From Symbiodinium natans (taxonomy: Eukaryota; Sar; Dinophyceae; Suessiales; Symbiodiniaceae): a DNA stretch of 64,000 nucleotides. Positions 19,352 to 28,564 of the stretch are shown here, in pieces. Every line of letters starts with the position of its first letter. Within the stretch, counting starts at the first letter, position 1. The notes beneath the pieces are model-generated. The model had not been told where the DNA came from. It ran no database searches and was given only the letters and a program-made list of their open reading frames with translations. The position numbers were made by a program, and so were the translations under genes. The stretch is from positions 148,501-212,500 of the forward strand of contig CAJNDS010002464.1 of assembly GCA_905221605.1 (NCBI GenBank). Direction: 5' to 3'.

Positions 19352-19563
19352 CTACCCTCTCCCTTTCAAGGCCACGAACAAGTGCTCCTGGACCCATCCG
19401 TCTGACAGGAGGCATCTGCCTGGCAGGCGGGTGACCTGAACCCTAACCCTAAACCCCAAACCCTAAACCCTAAACCCGAAACCCTAAACCCTAAACCCTA
19501 AACCCTAAACCACTGCGCCTTGAGCTTCATAGAGCCACTCTCCAGGGACTCATCCATGGGCGC
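19352..19563 (-). CDS. Gene 3' end: two exons joined across a 68-base telomere-like intron
   Basis: Exon 19563-19511 (acceptor CACCCTGACACAG) reads APMDESLESGSMKLKAQ plus TG. Intron 19510-19443 begins GTTTAG and ends GGTTAG, all heptamer and close variants. Exon 19442-19352 supplies the G (Trp) and reads VQVTRLPGRCLLSDGWVQEH, then LFVALKGRG and TAG. Lengths fit: 53 bases = 17 codons + 2; 91 bases = 1 + 30 codons including stop. Both exon frames are the only sensible ones. No family recognised. Confidence 0.6.
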
Positions 19564-19579
19564 CTGTGTCAGGGTGTGG

Positions 19580-19719
19580 AGTTTAGGGTTTAGGGTTTAG
19601 GGTTTAGGGTTTAGGGTTTAGGGTTTAGGGTTTAGGGTTTAGGGTTTAGGGTTTAGGGTTTAGGGTTTAGGGTTTAGGGTTCAGGGTTTAGGGTTTAGGG
19701 TTTAGGGTTTAGGGTTCAG
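19580..19719 (+). repeat. Telomere-like array
   Basis: About 19 TTTAGGG units, two with TTCAGGG. Confidence 0.95.
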
Positions 19720-19782
19720 GCTTCCGACGTGGGGCCGCCCGGGAGAGGCTCTGTTTTCTGGCCTGACGGTTGCTAGGGTTTT

Positions 19783-20075
19783 AGGGTTTTAGGGTTTTGG
19801 AGTTGTTGGGTTTTGGGGTTTTGGGGTTTTGGGGTTTTGGGGTTTTGGGATTTTGGGGTTTTTGGGGTTTTGGGATTTTGGGATTTTGGGGTTGTTGGGG
19901 TTTTGGGGTTGTTGGGGTTGTTGGGGTTTTGGGGTTTTGGGGTTTTGGGGTTTTTGGGGTTTTGGGGTTTTGGGGTTGTTGGGGGTTGTTGGGGTTTTGG
20001 GGTTGTTGGGGTTTTGGGGTTTTTGGGGTTTTTGGGGTTTTTGGGGTTTTTGGGGTTTTGGGTGTCTTTGGGCTT
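19783..20075 (+). repeat. TTTTGGGG-like array
   Basis: Tandem GGTTTTGGGG, GGTTTTTGGGG and GGTTGTTGGGG, i.e. an octamer-like period rather than the heptamer. Very low TTTAGGG content. It resembles the TTTTGGGG telomere type of hypotrich ciliates, but here is an internal, length-variable array. Proline/glycine-rich open frames through it are artefacts. Confidence 0.9.
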
Positions 20076-20100
20076 CCACCCCCCGCCCCCACCCCCCCAA

Positions 20101-20487
20101 ATGCCGATGTATCTGGACGTGTCAAACATGGATACCGAAGATCCGGCGCGAGGTTTTGCATCACAGTTTTTGCATCACAGTTTTTGCTCCGGTTTCGAGG
20201 AGTGACTATGTGCTCCAAGCAATTCGTGCTGGGTTGCCAACAACTGGGACAAGGATCCACCTGCATTTCGCCAGGTCATCCGAACCACAGAGTGGGATCC
20301 CCGCCACGAGCCTATCTTGCTGAGCCGGCCCAAAAAAAAACTAAACCCTAAACCCTCAACCCTAAACCCTAAACCCTAAACCCTAAACCTCTTTGCGTCA
20401 AGTATGGGATTCCGGCGGCTCAGCATCGAGCGTCCCGAATTATGCAAAAGGAACAAGATGCAAGCAGCGGCCTCCTCAGATGCATAG
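20101..20487 (+). CDS. Candidate gene end, three exons
   Basis: Exon near 20101-20152 reads MPMYLDVSNMDTEDPAR before GTTTTG. A second island (20220 to about 20299) reads NSCWVANNWDKDPPAFRQVI then RTT, with a possible donor GTGGGA. The last (20403-20487) reads MGFRRLSIERPELCKRNKMQ, then AAASSDA and TAG. The second-to-third join is phase-consistent (GA|T) and its intron holds a C-strand telomere tract. The first-to-second join is not resolved. No family recognised. Confidence 0.45.
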
Positions 20488-20577
20488 GGGAGAGGTTTAG
20501 GGTTTAGGGTTTAGGGTTTCGGGTTTAGGGTTTAGGGTTTAGGGTTTAGGGTTTAGGGTTTAGGGTTTAGGGTTTAG

Positions 20578-22680
20578 GGTTCGGGACAAACCTTCAGCTG
20601 TCGCAGCCCGGCTGGGACAGCTGGAGTCTGAATTTCCAGACGCCGCCGCCGTGAGCTAATCGAACAGCATGTCCTGCTTGGAGGTTCATGGCACTTATTA
20701 TAAATGTGTTTAGGGTTTAGGGTTTAGGGTTGAGGGTTTAGGGTAACTGTACATGTAACTGTACATATAACCATACCAGGGCACTTAAGGGGCTTATGAG
20801 TGGTCCCTAAGTGCAGTTATGGTTGGTTAATAAGTACCATGAACCTGCAAGTGCACGCGAACTTGCATCTTGGAAAATGTGGAGCGGCGCACCTGGCAGG
20901 CGACACGCCAAAGAGAGAGACAAAGAGTCCTGGCTGCCCCATTCGACACGGACAAAACCAAAAAAAAAAAAACAACATGCAGACAGACACGTTGGGCCCT
21001 GAGAGCTTCGACAACGATGGCGCAGGAAAGCCCTGGGGCACTGGACAAGACTTCTCACACCTTCCAAACCTTAGGCCTGGAAGTGGTGAGGCATAGTACG
21101 GAAATGAATCACGCTGGTTGATAAACATCGTGAGGAATCAAGAATTCAAAAGACCACGCCCGGGAGGCGGAGCTGGCGATAGACACATTGTGCTGCCCTG
21201 TTCCAGGGCTGCCGCAGACTTGCCAGCGAAAACAGCCCCCCAGCGCCATGGGGAAAAGCGGCCCTAAACCCTAAACCCTAAAGCCTAAACCCTAAACCCT
21301 AAACCCAACTTGAGATGAGGCCCATAAAAATGTCTTCAGCGCCCAGGCCTTGGAGCTTCGAGCTTGGGCTCATGTGAAGTAGGGCATATATTGCTTGTAC
21401 CCCCCAAAAGGACACCCGGTATCCACACTCACCAATATCAAAAAGGAACCTAATATATACACTCACCAAGAACAGTTATATATACCCTGCTTCATGTGAG
21501 GCCCCCGATCATCTTTTGCTCTTACCTTTTTAAGATGCGTGTTGGGATGTTCTGCCCCCTTATCCTAACAGACCTTAATTGGGAATTTCAATAGAGGGTA
21601 CTAGAATCCCGATTAAGGACTTTTCGTTTAAGGGGGAGCATCCCAAGATAAATACACAGGCTCAGGGTAACGGCCTCCTCTGCAGCTAAGTGCTAGCGAC
21701 TGGCTGCTGACAGCTCGTTGCGGTGCACGGGGCATTTTTTGCCCACAAGTGGTGCGTGATCCTGTTCCTCAACGGTAGGATCCTAACAACGTCCACGCAA
21801 GGACTTGGCGATTCACCGGACGTTACGCGTCTTGAAATCGAGGGAAGCGTCGCAACTCCCTGTTGCCCACCCCTTTCCGGGGGCTCCGCTGCCTGGAATC
21901 GAACGGCTCCGCTGCCCCTAAACCCTAAACCCTAAACCCTAAATCTAACGCTGGCAAGGCAGCACAAGATTTCTTGCTGGCAACGGTGGCGCAACGGTTT
22001 TTTCTGCCCTATCGACATTGCAGACATGCCTTGGGATGTTCCCCCTTTTTCTAACAGCTCCGTAATAGGCATTATCATAGGCGGGTACTATCCCTAAACC
22101 CTAGACCCTAAACCCGAAACCCTAAACCCTAAACCCTAAATCCTAGCCTAAACCCTAAACCCCCCATTAAGGAGCTGTTAGTATAAGGGGGAAACATCCC
22201 ACATGCCCCCAGGATGCCGCCCTTGCAGCTCAGAATATCGGCTTGGACTTCGAGGCTTCCACCCGGCGGTTTGCGAGAATTGCCATGAACTTGCGCCTGC
22301 GCACACATGAAGCGGTTTAGGGTGTCGGGTTTAGGGTTTAGGGTTTAGGGTTTAGGGTTTAGGGTTTAGGGTTTAGGGTTTAATGCTCCATTTTAGCATT
22401 CTGAGCCGCACCCCAAAACCAACGAGGGGGCCTGGTGTTCACGCGCGTCTGGAATATCTTTGGATGTTGCTTGATGTCGTGCAGGAAGCTGTCTACACGT
22501 CCGACCTCATACACGTCCGACTTCCAGCCGTTTAGGGTTTAGGGTGTAGGGTTTAGGGTTTAGGGTTTAGGGTTTAGGTTTAGGGTTGTCCATACACTTC
22601 GGGACTTGAAGCGTCTGAGTTTACGTGATGGGATAGGACTGCGAAAGCTTTCCAAGAAGGCTTATAGCAACGTGTACTGA
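20578..22680 (+). CDS. Candidate multi-exon gene, at least nine exons
   Basis: Proposed exons: 20578-20650 (VRDKPSAVAARLGQLESEF; donor GTGAGC), about 20842-21085 (LENVERRTWQATRQRERQRV...LGLEV; donor GTGAGG), about 21139-21200 (KDHAREAELAIDTLCC), 21714-21916 (LVAVHGAFFAHKWCVILFLN), about 21957-22001 (NAGKAAQDFLLAT), 22213-22314 (DAALAAQNIGLDFEASTRRF), 22397-22466 (HSEPHPKTNEGAW), 22485-22529 (EAVYTSDLIHVRLPA) and a terminal exon ending at 22680 (VHTLRDLKRLSLRDGIGLRK). Donors at 22315 and 22530 are telomere GTTTAG. Intron 22002-22212 carries a family A element. The exon near 20842 uses a family C end as acceptor. No family recognised; the first exons may belong to a separate gene. Confidence 0.5.
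20679..20850. mobile_element. Family C element with telomere-like insertion
   Basis: GCTTGGAGGTTCATGGCACT at the left and GGTTAATAAGTACCATGAAC..TGCAAG at the right are the inverted ends. About 36 bases of TTTAGGG-type repeat (20708-20743) are inserted in the left arm before AACTGTACATGTAACTGTAC. Confidence 0.6.
21542..21650. mobile_element. Complete family A element
   Basis: TTGGGATGTTCTGCCCCCTT..CTAACAGACCTTAATTGGGA and inverse CCCGATTAAGGACTTTTCGT..GGGGGAGCATCCCAA. Non-coding hairpin. Confidence 0.65.
22030..22202. mobile_element. Family A element split at its centre by telomere-like repeat
   Basis: Left arm 22031-22091 (TTGGGATGTTCCCCC..CTAACAGCTCCGTAATAGGC) and right arm 22163-22202 (CATTAAGGAGCTGTTAGTAT..GGGGGAAACATCCCA) are inverted. 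About 70 bases of CCCTAAA-type repeat sit between them, where intact copies have only the loop. Confidence 0.7.
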
Positions 22681-22789
22681 CACTGGGCAAGATCCATGTT
22701 AGGTCGCCTGCTTATTGAGCAGCTTGGGACGGAGTGGGTGCTAGTCAGGCAGCCAAGCATCTAAGTGTGACAACTGCAAGTATAAATAT

Positions 22790-22900
22790 ATGTGTATATA
22801 TATATATATATACCTATATGCATATATGCAAATAGATGCACTTGCATATATATGTATATACATACATACATACATACATACATACATACATACAGACATA
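22790..22900. repeat. (TA)n and (CATA)n microsatellite
   Basis: TATATATATA, then ATACATACATACATACATAC. Related GTAT/ATAC runs occur at 5322-5365, 26700-26890 and 28372-28430. Confidence 0.9.
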
Positions 22901-22973
22901 CGTAGAGAAGTAACATATCCGTTGTTCACAGGAGTGCCATGTGCTTGCCCACGTCACCTCCTCCTCGCACAAG

Positions 22974-23019
22974 TGGCGATTCTTTCTCGAATCAATGGAG
23001 GTGAACGATCTTGCCTGGG
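22974..23019 (+). CDS. Candidate exon
   Basis: Acceptor CACCTCCTCCTCGCACAAG, then WRFFLESMEVNDLAW and one base before GTGAGA. A second GTGAGA follows MAKPSVLLHPLRTFW (23047-23091). The minus strand is also open (KTFRRLKDKLSPRMCVEGEA), so strand is not settled. Confidence 0.4.
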
Positions 23020-23149
23020 GTGAGAGTTTCGTTTGACATGTCAAACATGGCGAAGCCATCCGTGTTGCTTCACCCTCTACGCACATTCTGGGTGAGAGTT
23101 TATCCTTCAGTCTTCGAAAGGTCTTTAGCTGCATCCTCTTCTGAAACTT

Positions 23150-23235
23150 GGGGGATTTCCCAAAATAGGGGGTACCCCCTCTTATACCCTTAAAGGCACC
23201 CCCCAAAAAGGGGTACCCCGAGTTTCGGACACCCC
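23150..23235. mobile_element. Family B element, compact copy
   Basis: GGATTTCCCAAAATAGGGGG..TACCCCCTCTTATACCC and inverse GGGGTACCCCGAGTTTCGGA. About 85 bp. Confidence 0.5.
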
Positions 23236-23499
23236 GAAGTCTCAACTCACCAACTGTTGGAGGATACTACCCTAAACCCTAAACCCTAAACCCTAAACCC
23301 TAAACCCTAAACCCTAAACCCTGTTCCTTGCTGTTTTGGGCCTGCTGCGGCTCGAAGTCCAGAAGGACCTTGCCTCCGCAGATGCTGTTTAAGGTTTAGG
23401 GTTTAGGGTTTAGGGTTTAGGGTTTAGGGGTTAGGGCTTAGGGCTTCGGGCTTCGGGCTTAGGCTTAGGGTCCGCCACGGACACGCCATGCGCTCTGCC

Positions 23500-24035
23500 C
23501 TCTCACTTTCTCCCCCCTGTCTCTCACTCCTGCTCTTCGCTCTTTCTTTCTCTCTCACTCTTGCTCGCTCTCTGGTTTTCTTTGTGTTTTCTCTCTCTCT
23601 CTCTCTCTCCATGTGTGGTCCCTTCCCTCCCCCCTCGTTCGAAAATCCCACACCGATGATCAATGGAGGGTTGCCGATCCCTCCGGGCCAACTAGCTACC
23701 CCTCAAAAAGACAGAAAAAAAAAAACTGAAGAAAAAAAACAACAAAAACAAAAAAAAAAAAAAAACGACAGGAGAATCTCAGAACTCGTTGGTTCTAGTG
23801 GTTTGGTTTCTGGAGTTTCTTTGTTTGGTGGCTTTGGCTTTGCCGGTCATTTGTTTGGTGCCAATGCTTTGTTTGTCTGTGGTTTTTGGGCTTGTCATTT
23901 GAGCTTTTGGGTTTTGAGATGCCTTTGTTTTGGTGGGTGTGGTCTGCTTCGGCATCATGTTTTCTCGATTGGGTGTTTTGAGAATTGCGCTTTTTGTCGG
24001 TTTTGATTGTTCTTGCTTTGTTGGTTTTAGGGGCT
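23500..24035. other. Low-complexity stretch: CT-rich, A-rich, then TTTGG-rich
   Basis: (CT)n around 23590-23610, poly-A/AAC around 23711-23765, then about 260 bases rich in GGTTTTG/TTTGTTTGG. Open frames here are compositionally biased and not supported as genes. Confidence 0.6.
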
Positions 24036-24240
24036 TGCCAACAGCCACAAACAAAGACAAAAAATGGGACCATGAGCTCGTCAGGCAAAGGAAGGCACGA
24101 GGCGACGATTCTGTGACAGTTTACGAAAATGAGGGAACAGTCCCCCAAATAGCAGGATCCCTTATAGTACGGAGTGGACAACAACCACCCATGACGACAA
24201 GCAGACGAAAAGTGCCTCAGCCCCTCCCCGGAATGGCCGA
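24035..24240 (+). CDS. Candidate exon
   Basis: Plus-strand frame reads NKDKKWDHELVRQRKARGDD, then SVTVYENEGTVPQIAGSLIV and RSGQQPPMTTSRRKVPQPLP. It runs to the edge of a heptamer tract where GTTTAG is available as donor. The 5' limit is uncertain because low-complexity DNA precedes it. Confidence 0.45.
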
Positions 24241-24463
24241 TTTAGGGTTTAGGGTTTAGGCTTTAGGGTTGAGGGTTTAGGGTTTAGGGTTTAGGGTTCA
24301 GGGTTCAGGGTTCAGGGTTTAGGGTTTAGGGTTTAGGGTAGATCTTGCGGAAGAGGTGTCGGTACTGTGACTTGCCACCTCACGTCCCCTGTTCCCTCGG
24401 CATCTAAGCGCACAGTCTTCTCCTCCTGCCCGTTTCCACGACACGCTTGCGTCGTCACTCACC

Positions 24464-24662
24464 ATGGCTCACGTGCAGATACTATATGCCACTCTGGCAA
24501 GGGTTTAGGGTTTAGGGTTTAGGCTTTGGGGTTTAGGGTTTAGGGCTTAGGGATTAGGGCAAGTCCACACCTCGAGCGATGGCCGCCATCGATCTGCTGG
24601 AGGGTATGACCTTGACGGACACCTGCGAGGCAACTGCGGCTTCGTCCGTGTGGTTACAATGA
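24464..24662 (+). CDS. ATG-to-stop coding pair interrupted by a 55-base telomere-like intron
   Basis: Exon 24464-24502 is MAHVQILYATLAR; the donor GTTTAG is the first repeat unit. Intron 24503-24557 is entirely heptamer and variants and ends ATTAG. Exon 24558-24662 continues GKSTPRAMAAIDLLEGMTLT, then DTCEATAASSVWLQ and TGA. Phase 0, 13 + 34 codons. A stop-free path requires removing the repeat. It may be a 5' exon pair of something longer, or a true micro-protein. The minus strand of exon 1 has a GTGAGT, a rival signal. Confidence 0.5.
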
Positions 24663-24736
24663 CGGGAGCCCTAAACCCTAAACCCTAAACCCTAAACCCT
24701 GAACCCTGAAACCTGAAACCCTGAACCCGAAACCCT

Positions 24737-24833
24737 TGCGCGGTTCTCGTAGGACACCTTCACAAAGCGTAGAAACACTCTTGGCCCAGCCCCCAGATAT
24801 TTCATTCAATGGAGGCCCTCTCAGTGTCCGCTG
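24737..24833 (-). CDS. Candidate exon
   Basis: Acceptor CATCCGCCTGTTAG, then QRTLRGPPLNEISGGWAKSV, then STLCEGVLREPRK, with donor GTTTCG in the adjoining heptamer variant. On the plus strand an ATG frame (MEALSVSAANRRMTQSQEHE) runs into C-strand repeat and lacks a donor. Confidence 0.4.
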
Positions 24834-25129
24834 CTAACAGGCGGATGACTCAATCTCAAGAGCATGAAAAAGGAACCCTAAACCCTAAACCCTAAACTGG
24901 GTAGGATCCGGGGTTTTGGGTTTTGGGTTTTAGGTTTCGGGCCTTGGGTTCTGGGGGTTCAGGGTCTTAGGGCTTTAAAGGGCTTCCGGGTTTGGGGGAT
25001 TCGTCGCAACTGCACGACCTGCCCCGTGACGTCGGTGTCGTTTGTGCCCACGCGCTCCCATGGCGATCCTTCGACTGGCTCTTCCTGGCTGGGCGAGTCG
25101 ACATGTGAAGAGCGTTGGGAAGTAGAGTT

Positions 25130-25240
25130 TGGGATGTTCCCCCTTTGTTACTAACAGCTCCTTCATGGGGATTCTAGTACCCCCCCCTACTTATAATACT
25201 TGTTAAGGACTGTGAGTCTTTAAAGGAACATCCCGAATTT
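25130..25240. mobile_element. Complete family A element
   Basis: TTTGGGATGTTCCCCCTTTG..ACTAACAGCTCCTTCATGGG and inverse ACTTGTTAAGGACTGTGAGT..AAAGGAACATCCCGAA. Confidence 0.6.
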
Positions 25241-25569
25241 GAGTGCTAGAGAATACAGTGAAGAATGTACTGCTGCACGGTATACACGATCATCGAATAC
25301 AGTATCAGCTCACGCCATGCACACGTACATATACATTTACACCTACCCATCGCATGATGCCACAAAAACTCAGAGAAGTGGCTGTCTGAGATTGCTTCAG
25401 CCCTAAACCGTAAACCCTAAACCCTAAACCCTAAATCCTAAACCCCAAACCCTAAACCCTAAACCCAAACCCCAAACCCTAAACCCTAAACCCTAAAGCG
25501 AAATGCCGGCGCCTCGGGCTCCGGGGCTCTCGGAGCTCCCGGCGCGTGGCATTGGTTGGGGAGGCGGTT

Positions 25570-25630
25570 CGCCTCAGGGAGCAGGAGCAGCAAGCGGCGG
25601 ATCAGGCGCCCGCGTTGAACGACGGGTTTA
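25570..25630 (+). CDS. Candidate exon, Gln-rich, telomere-derived donor
   Basis: Reads VRLREQEQQAADQAPALND and ends at GTTTAG of the next tract. A second plus frame is Gly-rich (GWGGGSPQGAGAASGGSGAR). Both are open. Confidence 0.4.
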
Positions 25631-25744
25631 GGGTTTAGGGTTGAGGGTTTAGGGTTTAGGGTTTAGGGGTTAGGGGTTACGGGTTTTAGGGCAAGTTGGA
25701 GGGGGGGGGGGAGGTTCAAGCTTTGGGCTTTTCACCTCTGAAAT

Positions 25745-25870
25745 CCCCCCCCCCTCCCCACGAGTTTGAGTACGCAACGCTACACCCTAAGGCAAGGCCA
25801 AGAAAGACTTTCGCGCGTGCCTCCCGAGAAGCGGCTTGCACCCTCGCTCTCGCAAAGCTTGTCGAGACCC
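25745..25870 (+). CDS. Candidate exon
   Basis: Follows a C-rich tract (proline run) and reads HEFEYATLHPKARPRKTFAR, then ASREAACTLALAKLVETLE, up to degenerate C-strand repeat. Confidence 0.4.
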
Positions 25871-26559
25871 TAGAAACCCCAAACCCTAAACCCCCTAAAC
25901 CCTGAACCCGAGACCCAACACCTGAAACCCAAAGCCGAAAACCCCTGAACCCTAAACCCTAAACCCAAAGCCCAAAAACCCCAATACCCTGAGACCCCAC
26001 GGTCCTCCTCAAAGTGGTTCTCTCGACGTTCCACGTCCGAGGCGGTTGGCTCGATGGGGTGGAAGTCCTCAGCAGAGCAGCGCAGAGACTCCTGATGAGG
26101 TGAGTTACCGATGAAAGCAAATCAAGTTTAGGGTTTTGGGTTTAAGGTTCAGGGTTCAGGGTTCAGGGTTCAGGGTTGAGCTTGCACATCTGTGTTCCCC
26201 CCCTTTTTCCCAGAAGCTTCTCTAAGTTGAATTCAAGTGGCGATGGCAGCCGGCGCGATAACCTGGCAAGTTGCCGGACAAAGTCTCTCAGCGAGAAGCT
26301 TTCATGCGACGCATGAACTCCTCGGGCTGCCCTAAACTTGCTCGGGCTGCCCTAAACCCTAAACCCTAAACCCTAAACCCGAAACCCTAAACCCGAAACC
26401 CGAAACCCGAAACCCCAGATGCTCAAATGCTCAACCCTGAGTGCAGGGCCTGTACAGACGCCGCGCAGCCCATGGCTGAGGATGACAGCGGACTGGCAAA
26501 CTCGAAGCCAAAGGCTGAGAGATGGGAGCCAAATATTATTCGATTATGCTACATATATA

Positions 26560-26702
26560 TATGCACTCACATACGATCTGTGTATACGTATATGGATATG
26601 TATTTGTATGTGTATAACTATATATATATGTGGGAAAACTTATTAAATATGTATGTGTATATATACATATATATATATATACATATAAACTATAGAATAT
26701 AC

Positions 26703-26777
<75 letters not shown>

Positions 26778-26890
26778 GATACATATGTAGAGAGTAGACT
26801 GTAGGATGCATGTATGTATGTATTCATGTATGTATGTACATATACATATGTTTGCATGTATATGTGTATGTGTATATATATATATGTGTC
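26560..26890. repeat. (TA)n / (CATATA)n microsatellite cluster
   Basis: Long run of ACATAT hexamers at 26715-26780 flanked by TATATA and GTATGT stretches. Tyr/Ile/Met-only open frames across it are artefacts. Confidence 0.9.
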
Positions 26891-26959
26891 ATATTATATA
26901 CTATACAACATAGACACAAAAGCAGCACCGGAACTGCGGCACTGAGGAAGGGAGAGCCG

Positions 26960-26963
<4 letters not shown>

Positions 26964-26991
<28 letters not shown>

Positions 26992-27071
26992 CACGCACCT
27001 TTTGTGATCGAGTCGCATGGGTTTCTACTCCTGGTTGGAGCGACTGGAGGCCACATGGGAGGCAGGGTGAA

Positions 27072-27105
<34 letters not shown>
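26964..27105. repeat. Poly-C run and (GT)n
   Basis: About 29 Cs at 26964-26992 and GTGTGTGT at 27074-27106. Confidence 0.95.
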
Positions 27106-27109
<4 letters not shown>

Positions 27110-27606
27110 AGCATGCGTGTGCGTATTCGTAGGAAAGTAAGCTGTCCATATGTCTATATGTACATACGTATAGGCGCATATATGGACTATCGGACTCCGC
27201 GCCGCTGAGTTGGGGCGACGATCGCCCCGATTGGGCATCACGCGAACTGGGTTGGATTCCATTTGAGGGCCTGGTGATGACTGAACAAGCCTTGTGCAAA
27301 AACCTCCTAAGCCTAAAGCCTAAACCCTAAACCCTAAACCCCAAACCCTAAACCCCAAACCCTCAGCCCTAAACCACACTTCAACCCTGTGATATAGACA
27401 TGTGCCTCGGAGAATTGGTGTCCGGGGAATTCACATGACACCGGGAGCAAGATGGTTCGGAACTGAGCAGAATCCCCCTATACAGGGTAGTGGGCTTAGG
27501 GTTTAGGGTTTAGGGTTTAGGGTTTAGGGTTTAGGGTTTAGGGTTTAGGGTTTAGGGTTTAGGGTTTAGGGTTTAGGGTTTAGGGTTTAGGGTTTAGGGT
27601 TTAGGG

Positions 27607-27741
27607 GTAGTCCTTAATCGGGATTGTTGTAGGGTTTAGGGTTTAGGGTTTAGGGTTTGGGGTTTAGGGTTTAGGGTTTAGGATTTGGGGTTTTGAATCC
27701 CGATTCAGGGCCGGTAGTACAAGGGGGAAACATACCAAGAG
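27607..27741. mobile_element. Family A element split by TTTAGGG array
   Basis: GTCCTTAATCGGGATTGTTG (left inner arm), about 60 bases of TTTAGGG repeat, then AATCCCGATTCAGGGCCGGT..AGTACAAGGGGGAAACATAC (right arm). A further array lies immediately 5' (27491-27605), so the element may be cut twice. Confidence 0.6.
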
Positions 27742-28016
27742 GCATAGTAGTAGTCAAGGGAATGTCACAGGGGCATCTGCCTGCCACAGGGGCCTCCAGC
27801 AAAAAGCGGGTGCTGCCTAGGCCGGGTCCCCGGGCAGCACCAGGCCAGGTCAAGCCTCCCAGCCCTTGAAAGTCAACAGTTCACACCGCGGCTGCATCCT
27901 GTGAAAAGCGGAGGGCCTGAAAGCACGAGCCCAGACCAGGGCAAAGAAACAACACAGCTGCACAAAAAACACACCTCGCCTGATCCAAAAAAAGAAAGCC
28001 ACTCACTGCCTATTTC

Positions 28017-28152
28017 ACCCAAGTGGGACCCTTCTAACTCTTTGTAGGCTTCCTCACGCAGGGCAGGGGAGCCCAGGAGCAGCGCTCGGCTGGCCCAGAA
28101 ACGGTCCCTGGGCTCATCACTGGCCAGAGGGTGGTCAGCGAACCAAGATTGG
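28017..28152 (-). CDS. Candidate exon with strong splice sites
   Basis: Acceptor GTTCGCTGGCAG, then QSWFADHPLASDEPRDRFWA, SRALLLGSPALREEAYKELE and GSHLGEIG, donor GTGAGT. The frame is open on to 27873, but GTGAGT looks like the real end. Acidic, helical; no family recognised. Confidence 0.55.
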
Positions 28153-28199
28153 CTGCCAGCGAACAATGGGATCTCCGAACCGTCTCAACAGGGCAGTAC

Positions 28200-28435
28200 A
28201 CTACGATCATCGTACAAGAATACAATAAGAAAACACAATACAGTACAATATAATATAATATACTATACTATAATATAACATAGTATAACATATTATCATA
28301 TAATATAATACAGTATGGTATAATATACTATAATATAATATAACATAATATATTATAATTTCATATGATAATATATATATATATATGTAGATATATGTAT
28401 GTATGCATGTATATGTACATATATATATATAATAG
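28200..28435. repeat. AT-rich (TATAATA)n-like stretch
   Basis: Imperfect ATAATATAATATACTATA repeats grading into (TA)n and (GTAT)n. Confidence 0.8.
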
Positions 28436-28464
28436 TAGAAACCTTGTTACCAGATCTTTCAATA

Positions 28465-28564
28465 CAAACGAAGATGTTCCTTCCAGTCGTGGAGCAGCCA
28501 GGTGGGCTGCTCGATGGCCGGGTTCTTTCGGCATGCTCAGATCCCACGGTTGCTTCAAAAACAT
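28465..28564 (+). CDS. Candidate exon
   Basis: Plus frame reads KMFLPVVEQPGGLLDGRVLS, then ACSDPTVASKT and one base before GTAAGT, the best donor consensus in this part of the window. Confidence 0.5.

Noticed and set aside
19773-20130. Pro/Lys/Thr-rich or Gly/Phe-rich repeat proteins
   Set aside because: Translation of the TTTTGGGG-like array; only the sequence after about 20083 looks coding.
23488-24006. A Ser/Leu- and Phe/Gly-rich protein of about 170 residues
   Set aside because: Built from CT-, A- and TTTGG-rich low-complexity DNA without splice or codon support.
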